From contig PAPN01000013.1 of assembly GCA_002708925.1 (NCBI GenBank), forward strand, positions 1 to 35,045: a DNA stretch of 35,045 bases, in the 5' to 3' direction. Positions 23,779-33,588 of this stretch are shown here, piece by piece. The DNA comes from Paracoccaceae bacterium (GTDB taxonomy: Bacteria > Pseudomonadota > Alphaproteobacteria > Rhodobacterales > Rhodobacteraceae). Under the pieces are notes generated by a model. That model was not told where the DNA came from. It did no database searches and saw only the letters and a list, made by a program, of their open reading frames with translations. The number at the start of each line of letters is the position of its first letter. Positions within the stretch are counted from its first letter, which is position 1. A program made the translations under genes and the position numbers.

Positions 23779-25185
23779 ATGAGCAAGGACGCAGTTCTTA
23801 AACTCATCGCGGACGAGGAGATCGCATATGTCGATATCCGCTTCACCGATCCGCGCGGCAAACTGCAACACGTAACCGTGTGCTCCGATCTGGTTGACGA
23901 AGACTTCCTGGACGAAGGCTTCATGTTCGACGGCTCGTCGATCGCTGGCTGGAAATCGATTGAATCCTCGGACATGAAACTGATGCCCGACACCGAGTCG
24001 GTCTACATTGATCCGTTCTACGCCGAGAAAACCCTGTGCATTCACTGCTCGGTTGTCGAACCCGACACCGGCGAAGCCTACGAGCGTGACCCCCGCGGCA
24101 CCGCTCAGAAGGCCGAAGCCTACCTGAAATCCTCGGGTATCGGCGATGTGTCCTACTGGGGCCCCGAAGCGGAATTCTTCCTGCTGGACGACGTGCGCTA
24201 CTCGGTCACCCCGTCCAAAGTCGGCTATGCCATCGACGCCGAAGGCGCCGCCTGGAACACCGACGCGGACATCGAGCACGGCAACCTGGCGCACCGCGCG
24301 GGCCACAAGGGCGGCTACTTCCCTGTGAACCCGATCGACGACGCACAGGACATCCGCGCCGAAATGCTGACCACCATGAAAAACATGGGCATGACCGTCG
24401 ACAAGCACCACCACGAAGTGGCGACCTGTCAGCACGAGCTGGGCCTGGTCTTCGGCACCCTGACTGCTCAGGCCGATAACCTGCAAAAATACAAATACGT
24501 GATCCACAACGTGGCCCACGCCTATGGCAAATCGGCCACCTTCATGCCGAAGCCCATGGCCGGCGACAACGGTTCGGGCATGCACTGCAACATGTCGATC
24601 TGGAAAGACGGCAAGCCCCTGTTCGCAGGCGACAAATACGCCGATCTGAGCCAGGAAGCCCTGTATTTCATCGGCGGTGTTCTGAAACACGCGAAAACGC
24701 TGAACGCCTTCACCAACCCCTCGACCAACAGCTACAAGCGTCTGGTTCCGGGTTTCGAAGCCCCCGTTCTGCGCGCCTACTCGGCCAGCAACCGTTCGGG
24801 CTGTGTGCGTATTCCGTGGACCGAATCGCCCAAAGCCAAGCGCGTCGAGGCTCGTTTCCCCGATCCCGCGGCCAACCCCTACCTGTGCTTTGCGGCCCTG
24901 CTGATGGCTGGCCTGGACGGTATCAAGAACAAGATTGATCCCGGCGAAGCCATGGACAAAAACCTGTATGACCTGCCCCCCGAGGAGCTGGCCGACATCC
25001 CGACCGTCTGTGGTTCGCTGCGCGAAGCCATCGAATCGCTGGAAGCCGATCACGACTTCCTGCTGGCCGGCGACGTGTTCACCAAGGATCAGATCGACGG
25101 CTACATCGAGCTGAAGATGGAAGAGATCCACAACTACGAGCACACCCCGCACCCGGTTGAGTACCAGATGTACTACAGCTGCTAA
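23779..25185 (+). CDS. glnA: Glutamine synthetase type I
   Basis: GlnA condenses ammonia with glutamate using ATP in a cytoplasmic dodecamer. The 468-residue length is that of the class I-beta enzyme. Visible landmarks are [15 protein letters not shown] near residue 50, [13 protein letters not shown] near 131, [14 protein letters not shown] near 212, the ATP-site [18 protein letters not shown] near 257 and [11 protein letters not shown] near 340. The adenylylation Tyr397 in NLYDLPPEE is exactly placed. It is co-transcribed with glnB and is followed by a strong terminator. Regulation by GlnE is expected from Tyr397. Confidence 0.98.
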   Translation: MSKDAVLKLIADEEIAYVDIRFTDPRGKLQHVTVCSDLVDEDFLDEGFMFDGSSIAGWKSIESSDMKLMPDTESVYIDPFYAEKTLCIHCSVVEPDTGEAYERDPRGTAQKAEAYLKSSGIGDVSYWGPEAEFFLLDDVRYSVTPSKVGYAIDAEGAAWNTDADIEHGNLAHRAGHKGGYFPVNPIDDAQDIRAEMLTTMKNMGMTVDKHHHEVATCQHELGLVFGTLTAQADNLQKYKYVIHNVAHAYGKSATFMPKPMAGDNGSGMHCNMSIWKDGKPLFAGDKYADLSQEALYFIGGVLKHAKTLNAFTNPSTNSYKRLVPGFEAPVLRAYSASNRSGCVRIPWTESPKAKRVEARFPDPAANPYLCFAALLMAGLDGIKNKIDPGEAMDKNLYDLPPEELADIPTVCGSLREAIESLEADHDFLLAGDVFTKDQIDGYIELKMEEIHNYEHTPHPVEYQMYYSC

Positions 25186-25208
25186 TCGCAGCCGCAGACA
25201 GAGTTCGG

Positions 25209-25234
25209 AAAGGGCGCCTTCGGGCGCCCTTTTT
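25209..25234 (+). terminator. Terminator after glnA
   Basis: AAGGGCGCC and GGGCGCCCTT form a stem closed by TTC and followed by TTTTTG, 24 bases after the glnA stop. This is a clear rho-independent terminator for glnBA. Confidence 0.93.
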
Positions 25235-25374
25235 GCCATCTGCCGCCTGCAACCTGCACGGTAGCCACCCAATGTTTTCGCAAGGGCGAATCAACTCTGC
25301 CGTGCGCAGGCCCAGCCGGCAATCCCGCCCCCGCCCCTGCTTTGGACGCCAAAACCTTTGTGAATTTGCGGTTA

Positions 25375-25397
25375 ACTGTTCATGCAGGGCGAACAGT
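25375..25397. promoter_or_regulatory. Inverted repeat upstream of the 25509 gene
   Basis: ACTGTTC at 25375-25381 mirrors GAACAGT at 25391-25397 with a 9-base spacer, 112 bases before the next start codon. It resembles a dimeric regulator operator. The spacing does not fit the alphaproteobacterial LexA box (direct GAAC repeats). The regulator is unknown. Confidence 0.35.
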
Positions 25398-25508
25398 CCG
25401 CCCTATTTGCCCCGATTACCCCGTGGACACCGAAATTCCGTCATATTCTTTCCCTTTTTCCGGGTGACAGTCAGAGCAGATAAAAGAACCGCACACTGGA
25501 GTCTCGTG

Positions 25509-26537
25509 ATGGACACCCAAGAACACCGATACACATCCGGCCTGGTCTTTCTGGCCTCGCGCAATTGCGACACACTGGAGCTGAGCGCCAGCCTGCAACG
25601 CGTGCTAGAGGCAAACGGCCACCGCATCTGCGGCGTTCAGGTGCAATCGGAAACCCAGGTGCAGGTGATCTCGGATATTCTGACGCTGGAGCTGACGGTT
25701 CCCGCGGGTGAGGGCAAACCGGCCGGCAAAACCTTCGATACCGATCTGGATACGCCGCAGGACATCATACAATCGGCCGGTCTGGTGATCGAGATCGCCC
25801 TGACCCAGCCCCCCGAAAAAGGTGCCGCGCCCACCAAACGCGCCACGCAGGCCACGCTGGCCAGCCTGACCTGCCAGATGGCTGTCTGGCTGGAGCCCGA
25901 CTATATCCGCTGGCTGAACGAGGACACGCTGCTGGACACCGCCGATTTCGTCAAAGCCGTCGCGCGGGTCATGCACCGCCGCGTCACCCGCAAGGATCAC
26001 AAATCCGCCCCCCGCCCGGTTGCGCGCCCCATGCCGCCAATGCCCATGCCGCAAGCGCAGATGGCGCTGGCCAGCGGTCCGGCTGCCGCGCCCGTTCGCC
26101 CCATCCCCCCCGAAGGCGCCCACACCGCGCGCCCAGCCCCGGCCCCCAAGGCCGCGCGTTTTCCGGATGTCGATCTGACCTCGCGCCGGCTGGAGCAGGA
26201 ATACGACACCCGCAACCGTGACACGCTGGGACAGGCCGATCTGCACGAGCTGTCCGACCTGCGCTCGAATTTCCACGATGAGGATGCAGCGCTTGAGGCC
26301 GCCGGCATTGCCTCGGCGCGCAATACCGTTGCGCGTATGGCCACCTGGTTTGTCGCGATTACCGTGGGGATTTTCTCTCTGCCGCTGGCGGCTTTCCTGA
26401 TGGTCTGCAACCTGTTCCGCGGCGAGGATTTCCGCCTGTCCGCGCAGGCGCTGTCTCTGACCGGGCTGTTCACCGCGCTGAATGCGAATGGCGCAACCGC
26501 CGAAGTCGCCCAGATCCTGAGCAAGTTTACCGGCTAG
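25509..26537 (+). CDS. Conserved hypothetical protein with one C-terminal membrane span
   Basis: This 342-residue protein has a globular N-terminal part of about 165 residues (SGLVFLASRNCDTLELSASL, a likely alpha/beta domain). A Pro/Ala-rich linker follows near residues 170-215 (RPMPPMPMPQAQMA), then an acidic helical segment. One hydrophobic span, ATWFVAITVGIFSLPLAAFL, lies at about residues 278-300. A short tail of 40 residues follows. ATG 25509 was chosen because upstream in-frame sequence is non-coding in character and overlaps the glnA terminator. A similar size and layout is common among uncharacterised Rhodobacteraceae proteins. No function is assigned. Confidence 0.8.
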   Translation: MDTQEHRYTSGLVFLASRNCDTLELSASLQRVLEANGHRICGVQVQSETQVQVISDILTLELTVPAGEGKPAGKTFDTDLDTPQDIIQSAGLVIEIALTQPPEKGAAPTKRATQATLASLTCQMAVWLEPDYIRWLNEDTLLDTADFVKAVARVMHRRVTRKDHKSAPRPVARPMPPMPMPQAQMALASGPAAAPVRPIPPEGAHTARPAPAPKAARFPDVDLTSRRLEQEYDTRNRDTLGQADLHELSDLRSNFHDEDAALEAAGIASARNTVARMATWFVAITVGIFSLPLAAFLMVCNLFRGEDFRLSAQALSLTGLFTALNANGATAEVAQILSKFTG

Positions 26538-26565
26538 CCCCGCGCAGACTTGCATACGAAGAGTC

Positions 26566-26592
26566 AGCCACCGCGTTATGCGGTGGCTTTTT
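26566..26592 (+). terminator. Terminator after the 25509 gene
   Basis: AGCCACCGC at 26566-26574 pairs perfectly with GCGGTGGCT at 26580-26588 around GTTAT and is followed by TTTTG. It lies 28 bases after the stop codon. Confidence 0.92.
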
Positions 26593-26738
26593 GCGTTCTG
26601 GCAGCTGTACACCGTGGCTCAACTTCCCGTGACGGGATGATACAATATCTGGCAACGCGCACGCGCCGTGCCTAGTCTTGAAGCCCAACGCACGCGGCCC
26701 AGATCATGCCGCCCAAATCATTCAGACCGGAGACCCAT

Positions 26739-27947
26739 ATGCCATCAGAACGCCTTAGCTTTGCCGGTCATGACGGGGATATGCTGGCCGCGCGGCTGGA
26801 TCTGCCCGAGGGCACGCATCAGGCCACCGCGATCCTGGCTCATTGTTTTACCTGCACTAAGGATCTGGCTGCCGCCCGTCGCATCAGCCAGCGCCTGGCC
26901 GGGCTGGGCATTGCTGTTTTGCGCTTTGATTTCACGGGGCTGGGCCATTCCGGGGGCGAGTTCGCCAACACCACTTTCAGTTCGAATGTTGCGGATATTC
27001 GGGCGGCGGCGGATCATCTGGCGGCGCGCGGCATGGCCCCCAGCCTGCTGATCGGGCATTCGCTGGGCGGGGCGGCCGTGCTGCGCGCCGCGGGCCAGAT
27101 CGACGGGATCAAAGCCGTCGCCACGCTGAACGCCCCAGCCGATCCGGCCCATGTGCTGCACGCGTTTCAGGGGGATCTGGCGCAGATCGAAGCCGAAGGG
27201 CGCGCGCAGGTGCAGCTGGGCCATGGCGCGTTTCCCATCACCAGGGATTTCATTCAGGATGTCTCGGCCAGCAACCTGCAAGAGGCAATCTCGGGGCTGA
27301 ACGCGGCGCTTTTGGTGCTGCACGCCCCGCTGGATCAGACCGTGGGGATAGAAAACGCCACACAGATTTTCGTAGCGGCCAGACACCCCAAAAGCTTTGT
27401 GACGCTGGATGGGGCGGATCACCTGATCTCGGACGCAAAGGATGCCGATTACGCCGCCGAGGTGATCGCCACCTGGGCCAGCCGCTATCTGGACCTGCGC
27501 CACCCTGCCCCGCCCCCCGGTGCCCCCGAAGGCGTGGTGCGTGTCTCCGAGGCCGACCCCGCCGGGTTCCTGCAAGACGTGCAATCCGGGCCGCATCATC
27601 ATGCGCTGGCGGACGAGCCCCTGGCCTATGGCGGCACCAATCGCGGCATGACGCCCTATGGGTTTCTGTCTGCCGGTCTGGGGGCCTGCACCACCATGAC
27701 CATCCGCATGTATGCCCGCCGCAAGGGCTGGCCGCTGACCCATGTGCGCGCGGATGTGACCCAGAACAAGGTTCACGCGCAGGATGCCGGCAGCGCCGAG
27801 AAAATCGACCAGTTCACCCGCACGATCTATCTTGAGGGGCCGCTCAGCCCCGAGCAGCGCGAGAAGCTGCTGCAAATCGCGGATAAATGCCCGGTGCACC
27901 ACACGCTGACGCGCTCTAGCCAGGTGGTGACGCACCTGGCGCAGTAG
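26739..27947 (+). CDS. Alpha/beta hydrolase-OsmC fusion protein
   Basis: This 402-residue protein has two parts. Residues 1-250 are an alpha/beta hydrolase: AHCFTCTKDLAAARRIS, RFDFTGLGHSGGEF, nucleophile Ser in LIGHSLGGAAVL near residue 107, Asp in LHAPLDQTV and His in GADHLI. Residues 265-402 are an OsmC/Ohr-type domain with its two redox cysteines, GLGACTTMTIRMYA near residue 327 and ADKCPVHHTLTRS near residue 387. This architecture is known in many proteobacteria. OsmC domains reduce organic hydroperoxides with cysteine chemistry, and the esterase half may release acyl or thioester substrates. ATG 26739 follows CGGAGACC. It is a stand-alone gene. Confidence 0.92.
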   Translation: MPSERLSFAGHDGDMLAARLDLPEGTHQATAILAHCFTCTKDLAAARRISQRLAGLGIAVLRFDFTGLGHSGGEFANTTFSSNVADIRAAADHLAARGMAPSLLIGHSLGGAAVLRAAGQIDGIKAVATLNAPADPAHVLHAFQGDLAQIEAEGRAQVQLGHGAFPITRDFIQDVSASNLQEAISGLNAALLVLHAPLDQTVGIENATQIFVAARHPKSFVTLDGADHLISDAKDADYAAEVIATWASRYLDLRHPAPPPGAPEGVVRVSEADPAGFLQDVQSGPHHHALADEPLAYGGTNRGMTPYGFLSAGLGACTTMTIRMYARRKGWPLTHVRADVTQNKVHAQDAGSAEKIDQFTRTIYLEGPLSPEQREKLLQIADKCPVHHTLTRSSQVVTHLAQ

Positions 27948-28195
27948 CGCGCGGAACAAGGCCGTAGGCCGCCGCGCGATCGCCAGACCGCCCCCCGGTC
28001 TGCCGATTTCAAACGCGCGCCCATGCAATAAGGGCACAGTTTGCAAAACCATAAAGGACCAGACGGCGACATTGGTCGCCAGCCCGCGGTCTGCCGCTCA
28101 CGCTCGTGTTGCCGCAGATAGGCCCCCCACCCTTGCCGCGCGGCACACCTGCGGGTAAAGACACGGCAAAACCTGCAATCCCATAGGAACAGCCG

Positions 28196-29503
<1,308 letters not shown>

Positions 29504-29530
29504 TTTCGAAAATCGCCCGATTGTGCTATG

Positions 29531-29564
29531 CTCCCTGCCATGTCACCCATTGGCAGGGAGTTTT
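29531..29564 (+). terminator. purB terminator hairpin overlapping the next ribosome site
   Basis: CTCCCTGCCA at 29531-29540 pairs perfectly with TGGCAGGGAG at 29551-29560 and is followed by TTTTC, so it can terminate purB transcripts. The 3' arm GGGAG is also the only ribosome-binding site for the ATG at 29568, so folding would hide it. Confidence 0.75.
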
Positions 29565-29567
29565 CAT

Positions 29568-29720
29568 ATGATCCGCACCGTTCTGACCGCCTTGATTCTG
29601 GCCGCCGCGCCCGCTGTCGCCAGCGCCGAATGCAGCCGCGGCCACCAGCAAGCCATGACCTGCGCCGATGGCATGGTCTGGGATAAAGACGCCAAAACCT
29701 GCACCGCCACGACCAGCTAA
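29568..29720 (+). CDS. Tiny secreted cysteine-containing peptide
   Basis: This 50-residue product has a clear signal peptide (MIRTVLTALILAAAPAVASA). The mature part of about 30 residues contains three cysteines: ECSRGHQQAMTCADGM then VWDKDAKTCTATTS. The CADGMVWDKDAKTC stretch resembles the C-x-x-G-x-x-(F/W)-(D)-x(5)-C core of peritrophin-type chitin-binding modules, but the full module is absent. ATG 29568 sits 7 bases after GGGAG, which is buried in the upstream hairpin. Function unknown; periplasmic or secreted. Confidence 0.7.
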   Translation: MIRTVLTALILAAAPAVASAECSRGHQQAMTCADGMVWDKDAKTCTATTS

Positions 29721-29777
29721 AGCAATTGTTCACCCTTCCCTGCTTATCTGTCCACGAACGACAGTCACGAGGGACGG

Positions 29778-30875
29778 ATGAGCAACTCTACCCAACTGGC
29801 CCGCATCACCCCTGTTCAGAAAGAGGTGGCGGTGCCCCGCAATGCGAAATCGGCGGGAAAATCCGGTAAAAAACCGGGCCTGACGCGCAAGCAGAAGGCC
29901 GCGATCATGGTGCGTTTTCTGCTGTCAGAAGGTGCCGATCTGGATTTCAGCACCCTGCCCGAAACGCTCCAGGCTGAACTGACCCGGCAACTGGGTGATA
30001 TGCGGCTGGTGGATCGTCAGACGCTGGCCGATGTGGTGGCCGAATTCGCCGGCCAGCTAGAGCAGGTGGGCGTGACCTTTCCGCATGACCTGGCCGGCGC
30101 GCTGACCATTCTGGATGGGCGTATCCACCCGCGCACCGCCGCCCGTCTGCGCAGCCAGGCCGGTGTGCGCCAATATGCCGATCCCTGGGATCGCATTCGC
30201 GCGCTGGACGCGGACGCCCTGGTCCCCATTTTCGAAGAGGAATCGACCGAGATTGCTGCCGTCGTCCTGTCCAAACTGGATGTCGCCCGCGCCGCCGAAG
30301 TGCTGGCACAACTGCCAGGCGACCGCGCCCGCCGGATCACCTTTGCCGTGTCGCTGACCGGGGCCGTGACCCCCGATGCGGTGGACCGGATTGGCCTGTC
30401 CCTTGCCGCGCAGCTGGATTCGCGCCCCGAACGCGCGTTCGAGGATGACCCCGACAAACGCGTCGGCGCGATCCTGAATTTCTCGCCCTCGGCCACGCGC
30501 GATGACCTGCTGGCCGGCCTTGAGGGCGAGGATGTCGATTTCGCGGCCCGCGTCCGCAAGGCGATTTTCACCTTCAACGACATCCCCGCCCGCATCACCC
30601 CGCTGGACATATCCAAAATCACCCGCGCGGTGGACCAAAGCGCCCTTGTCATCGCCCTGGCCTACGCCAAGGCCAGCGACAGCGATGCCGCGGCCGAGCA
30701 TATCCTGTCCAATCTGTCGGGCCGCATGGCCGATGCCCTGCGCGAGGAAATGGCCGAAGCCGGCACAGTCAAGACAAAACCCGGAGAAGAGGCCATGTCC
30801 GCCGTCGTCACCGCGATTCGAGAGCTAGAGGCCGCAGGCGAAATCACCCTGGTGCTACAGGATGAGGAGGAATAA
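29778..30875 (+). CDS. fliG: FliG-like flagellar motor switch protein
   Basis: FliG forms the rotor ring that couples the MS-ring to the stator. The 365-residue product has a basic N-terminal extension of about 35 residues and then LTRKQKAAIMVRFLLSEGAD like the FliG N-domain. A middle domain follows (DADALVPIFEEESTEIAAVV, LSKLDVARAAEVLAQLPGDR). The C-domain includes ISKITRAVDQSALVIAL, ILSNLSGRMADALREEMAEA and a final AIRELEAAGEITLVLQDEEE. Overall it matches the three-domain FliG layout. No other flagellar gene is in the window, so it is separated from a fla cluster. It could be a diverged paralogue; the N-terminal domain is the less conserved part. Confidence 0.83.
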   Translation: MSNSTQLARITPVQKEVAVPRNAKSAGKSGKKPGLTRKQKAAIMVRFLLSEGADLDFSTLPETLQAELTRQLGDMRLVDRQTLADVVAEFAGQLEQVGVTFPHDLAGALTILDGRIHPRTAARLRSQAGVRQYADPWDRIRALDADALVPIFEEESTEIAAVVLSKLDVARAAEVLAQLPGDRARRITFAVSLTGAVTPDAVDRIGLSLAAQLDSRPERAFEDDPDKRVGAILNFSPSATRDDLLAGLEGEDVDFAARVRKAIFTFNDIPARITPLDISKITRAVDQSALVIALAYAKASDSDAAAEHILSNLSGRMADALREEMAEAGTVKTKPGEEAMSAVVTAIRELEAAGEITLVLQDEEE

Positions 30876-30906
30876 CCCTAGACACGAACAATTATGATCC
30901 ATAACG

Positions 30907-30936
30907 TCCCCGCACACCCATATATCCGGGGATTTT
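30907..30936 (+). other. Hairpin overlapping the ribosome site of the DMT transporter
   Basis: TCCCCG at 30907-30912 pairs with CGGGGA at 30927-30932 (14-base AT-rich loop), followed by TTTTC and then ATG 30938. As at 29531, the 3' arm (GGGGA) is the ribosome-binding site and the T-run follows, so it could be both a fliG terminator and a block on translation. Confidence 0.6.
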
Positions 30937-30937
30937 C

Positions 30938-31801
30938 ATGCACAGCCTTTCGACGCAATCCAAGGCCATCCTGATGATGATCGGGGCGATCTTCTTTTTC
31001 TCGACGATGGACGCCACGGCCAAAGAGCTGACAAAACACATCGGCACCGTTCCCACCATCTGGGCACGCTACGCAGGTCAAAGCGTCCTGGTGCTGTTGA
31101 TGGTATCCCCGCGCCTGCGCAGCGTGGTCAAAACCCGCTATCCGGGCCTGCAACTGGCGCGTGCGCTTTTGCTGATGTGTGGCACCGGGTGCTTCTTTTT
31201 CGGTCTGGCCCATATCGGCCTGGCCGAGGCGACCGCCATCATGGACATCAACCCTGTGCTGATCACCCTGGGCGCGGCTATTTTTCTGGGAGAAAAGCTG
31301 GGGCCGCGGCGGCTGCTGGGCGTTCTGGCCGCATTAATCGGCGCGTTAATCGTGATCCGCCCCGGCTCGGGCGTTTTTTCCGCCTATGCGCTGTTTCCGC
31401 TGGGCGCGGCGATGGCCTATACCGCCTACAGCCTGGTAACGCGCTTCGTGGGCATGAACGAGGATCCCTGGACCTCGCTGCTCTACTCGGCCATTTTCGG
31501 CGCGATCATCCTGTCCTGCATCGTTCCCTTTTTCTGGGTGACGCCCTCTGTGACTGCCTGGGGGCTGATGGGGCTGTTGGCCATTGGCGGCACGGCCTCG
31601 CAATTGTTTCTGATCCGCGCGCTCAGCATCGGCGAGGCCGCGATGCTGGCCCCTTTTGCCTATAGCGGCCTGATTTTCGCGACAGTCTGGGGAATCACAT
31701 TATTCGACGAATACCCTGACCTGTGGACAATCATCGGCGCCCTTGTGATCGCGCTTTCCGGCATTTATGTCTGGCATCGCGAAACACGGGGTGGAACGTG
31801 A
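30938..31801 (+). CDS. EamA-family (DMT) transporter
   Basis: This 287-residue inner-membrane protein has ten hydrophobic spans in two EamA repeats (starts MHSLSTQSKAILMMIGAIFF; second repeat from about residue 150, GAAMAYTAYSLVTRFVG). Typical motifs are LGEKLGPRRLLGVLAALIGA at the end of repeat 1 and LTLFDEYPDLWTIIGALVIA-like ending in repeat 2. Family members export metabolites or amino acids; the substrate cannot be told. Its stop overlaps the GTG start of the acyltransferase gene by four bases, so they are coupled. Confidence 0.9.
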   Translation: MHSLSTQSKAILMMIGAIFFFSTMDATAKELTKHIGTVPTIWARYAGQSVLVLLMVSPRLRSVVKTRYPGLQLARALLLMCGTGCFFFGLAHIGLAEATAIMDINPVLITLGAAIFLGEKLGPRRLLGVLAALIGALIVIRPGSGVFSAYALFPLGAAMAYTAYSLVTRFVGMNEDPWTSLLYSAIFGAIILSCIVPFFWVTPSVTAWGLMGLLAIGGTASQLFLIRALSIGEAAMLAPFAYSGLIFATVWGITLFDEYPDLWTIIGALVIALSGIYVWHRETRGGT

Positions 31802-32682
31802 CGAAGAAAGCCAAGAAACACGGCGGCTGGCAGGATTGGATCGTAGACCGGATCCTGCGCGGGCTGATCGGCACGGCGCTGGCCCTGCCGTGGACGCTCC
31901 GGATTCGGCTGATGGGGCTGTTCACACGCCGCGTTCTGGCACCGATCGCCGGCTACCGCAAACGCGCCCTGGCAAATCTGACCTATATTTTCCCCGACAT
32001 GCCCGAGGCTGAAAAACGCCGTATCGCAGATGCCGTTGCCGACAATGCCGGGCGCACGATGATCGAGAATTACGACACCGCCGGGCTGCTGGAACGCACC
32101 AAAACCCAGACCATCGGCGGGGCCGGGCTGACCGCGTTGGAAACGGCGCGCGCCAATGGCACTCCGGTGCTGATGGTCACGGCCCATTACGCGAATTTCG
32201 AGATCCCGCGCGCCGCCCTGGTGAATCGCGGGTTCCAGATCGGCGGGCTGTACCGGCCCATGTCGAACCCGTTTTTCAACGCCCATTACGCCGAAAACAT
32301 GAAGCGCCTTTCAGGCCCCGTGTTCGAAAAGGGGAAGCGCGGTACCTTGGGGCTGATCCGTCACATTGCGAAGGGCGGGATTGGCGTTCTGCTGTTTGAC
32401 TTGCATGACAAATCCGGGCAACCGATTGATTTTATGGGAAAACCCGCGCCCACACTGACTTCGGCCGCTGAGATCGCCATGCGCACCAAAGCGCTGCTGG
32501 TGCCCTTTTTTGCCACGCGTCATGCCGATGGCATTCATTTTGATGTCGAGATCGAAGAGCCAATCGCCCATACCGACCCGCTGACCATGACCCGCGAAAT
32601 GACCCGCAGGCTGGAGGCACGCGTGCACGCACATCCCGAACAATGGTTCTGGATTCACCGCCGCTGGAGCAAGACGCTCTAA
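31798..32682 (+). CDS. LpxL/HtrB-type lipid A late acyltransferase
   Basis: This is a membrane-bound acyltransferase of the LpxL family that adds a secondary acyl chain to lipid A. The 294-residue product starts at GTG 31798 (GTGA overlap with the transporter stop) with a basic N-terminus, then the catalytic HX4E motif in VTAHYANFEIPRAAL near residue 124. LYRPMSNPFFNAHYAENMKR and KGGIGVLLFDLHDKSGQP follow. It ends with the family signature HPEQWFWIHRRWSKTL. All hallmarks are present. The acyl-chain specificity and the reason for coupling to a DMT exporter are unknown. Its last four bases overlap the convergent DUF1223 gene. Confidence 0.9.
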   Translation: MTKKAKKHGGWQDWIVDRILRGLIGTALALPWTLRIRLMGLFTRRVLAPIAGYRKRALANLTYIFPDMPEAEKRRIADAVADNAGRTMIENYDTAGLLERTKTQTIGGAGLTALETARANGTPVLMVTAHYANFEIPRAALVNRGFQIGGLYRPMSNPFFNAHYAENMKRLSGPVFEKGKRGTLGLIRHIAKGGIGVLLFDLHDKSGQPIDFMGKPAPTLTSAAEIAMRTKALLVPFFATRHADGIHFDVEIEEPIAHTDPLTMTREMTRRLEARVHAHPEQWFWIHRRWSKTL

Positions 32683-33386
32683 CGCAGCTGTGCCGCGGCC
32701 AGAATCGCGCCGGGCCCTTTGGGATGCTGTTCCTGCAAGATCACCACAACCGGCGCATCCCCCGTGACTTTGCCTTCGGTTTCAAGAGGTTGGCGCGTAT
32801 CCCATTCCCCGATCTGATGCCATTCCGTCACGATGTTCGAATAGCTTAGCGTGCGACCTGCGTTCTCTCCGCGTTTGATTTTCACCCGCGCCGAGGGCAG
32901 GTAGCGCACGATTTGCACCATCACAGGCCGGTTCAGGGGGCGCTCAGTGCTGGCCTCGATCTCCAGCCGGTCGCCCTGGCGTGCGATCTCGATCCGGACG
33001 GCGGCAGGGGCGGCCGCATGTTTGCGAATCAGCGCACCGACATCCTTGGGGTGATTGCCCACCACATGTTCCTGGCCGCCGACAATCATCTGCGGCGTAT
33101 AGACCGACCGGCGCCCGGCCGAGATCGCATAGGCCTTCTGCCGGGCGGTATAGCGCGGATCGGCGAATGCGTCCTTCCAGCCGATATAATCCCAGTAATC
33201 CACATGCAGCGCCAGCGCGATCACATCCTCGCGCGCGGCCAGCTTTGTCAAAAACGCATCCGCAGGCGGGCAGGACGAACAGCCCTGCGAGGTGTAAAGC
33301 TCGACCACAACAGGATTATCCTGGGCCAGAACCGGCCCGGCCACCGTCATCAAGACGGCTGCTCCGAGAGCGAGTAGCTTGCGCAT
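32679..33386 (-). CDS. DUF1223 thioredoxin-like secreted protein
   Basis: This 235-residue protein has a signal peptide (MRKLLALGAAVLMTVAGPVLA). The DUF1223 start VVVELYTSQGCSSCPPADAF contains a Cys-Ser-Ser-Cys pair in a thioredoxin-like fold. Further family blocks are ALHVDYWDYIGWKDAFADP, YTPQMIVGGQEHVVG and EWHQIGEWDT. DUF1223 proteins are periplasmic and of unproven function, probably redox-related. ATG 33386 is preferred because it opens with the signal peptide and GGGGA lies upstream. An ATG at 33404 would add six residues. It converges with, and overlaps by four bases, the acyltransferase gene. Confidence 0.88.
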   Translation of the reverse strand: MRKLLALGAAVLMTVAGPVLAQDNPVVVELYTSQGCSSCPPADAFLTKLAAREDVIALALHVDYWDYIGWKDAFADPRYTARQKAYAISAGRRSVYTPQMIVGGQEHVVGNHPKDVGALIRKHAAAPAAVRIEIARQGDRLEIEASTERPLNRPVMVQIVRYLPSARVKIKRGENAGRTLSYSNIVTEWHQIGEWDTRQPLETEGKVTGDAPVVVILQEQHPKGPGAILAAAQLR

Positions 33387-33588
33387 GGTCACAGATTTCC
33401 CCATTTCTTGCTGCCTGTGCAGTGATATTCAGATTCCCCTGAAATAACCAATCAAGGTTTTGTCAGCCAAGGGTGAACCCCCGAAATTTCATTATAGATG
33501 CGGCAGATGCGCGGGTTCCCCTTGATCACGCCGCCTGCGTGGCACAGATTTGATCCATAGCCCTGTTTGCCAGCCAAAGGAGCCCGCG

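Noticed and set aside
25375..25397. LexA box
   Set aside because: The repeat is inverted with a 9-base spacer. The alphaproteobacterial box is a direct GAAC/GTTC repeat with a 7-base spacer.
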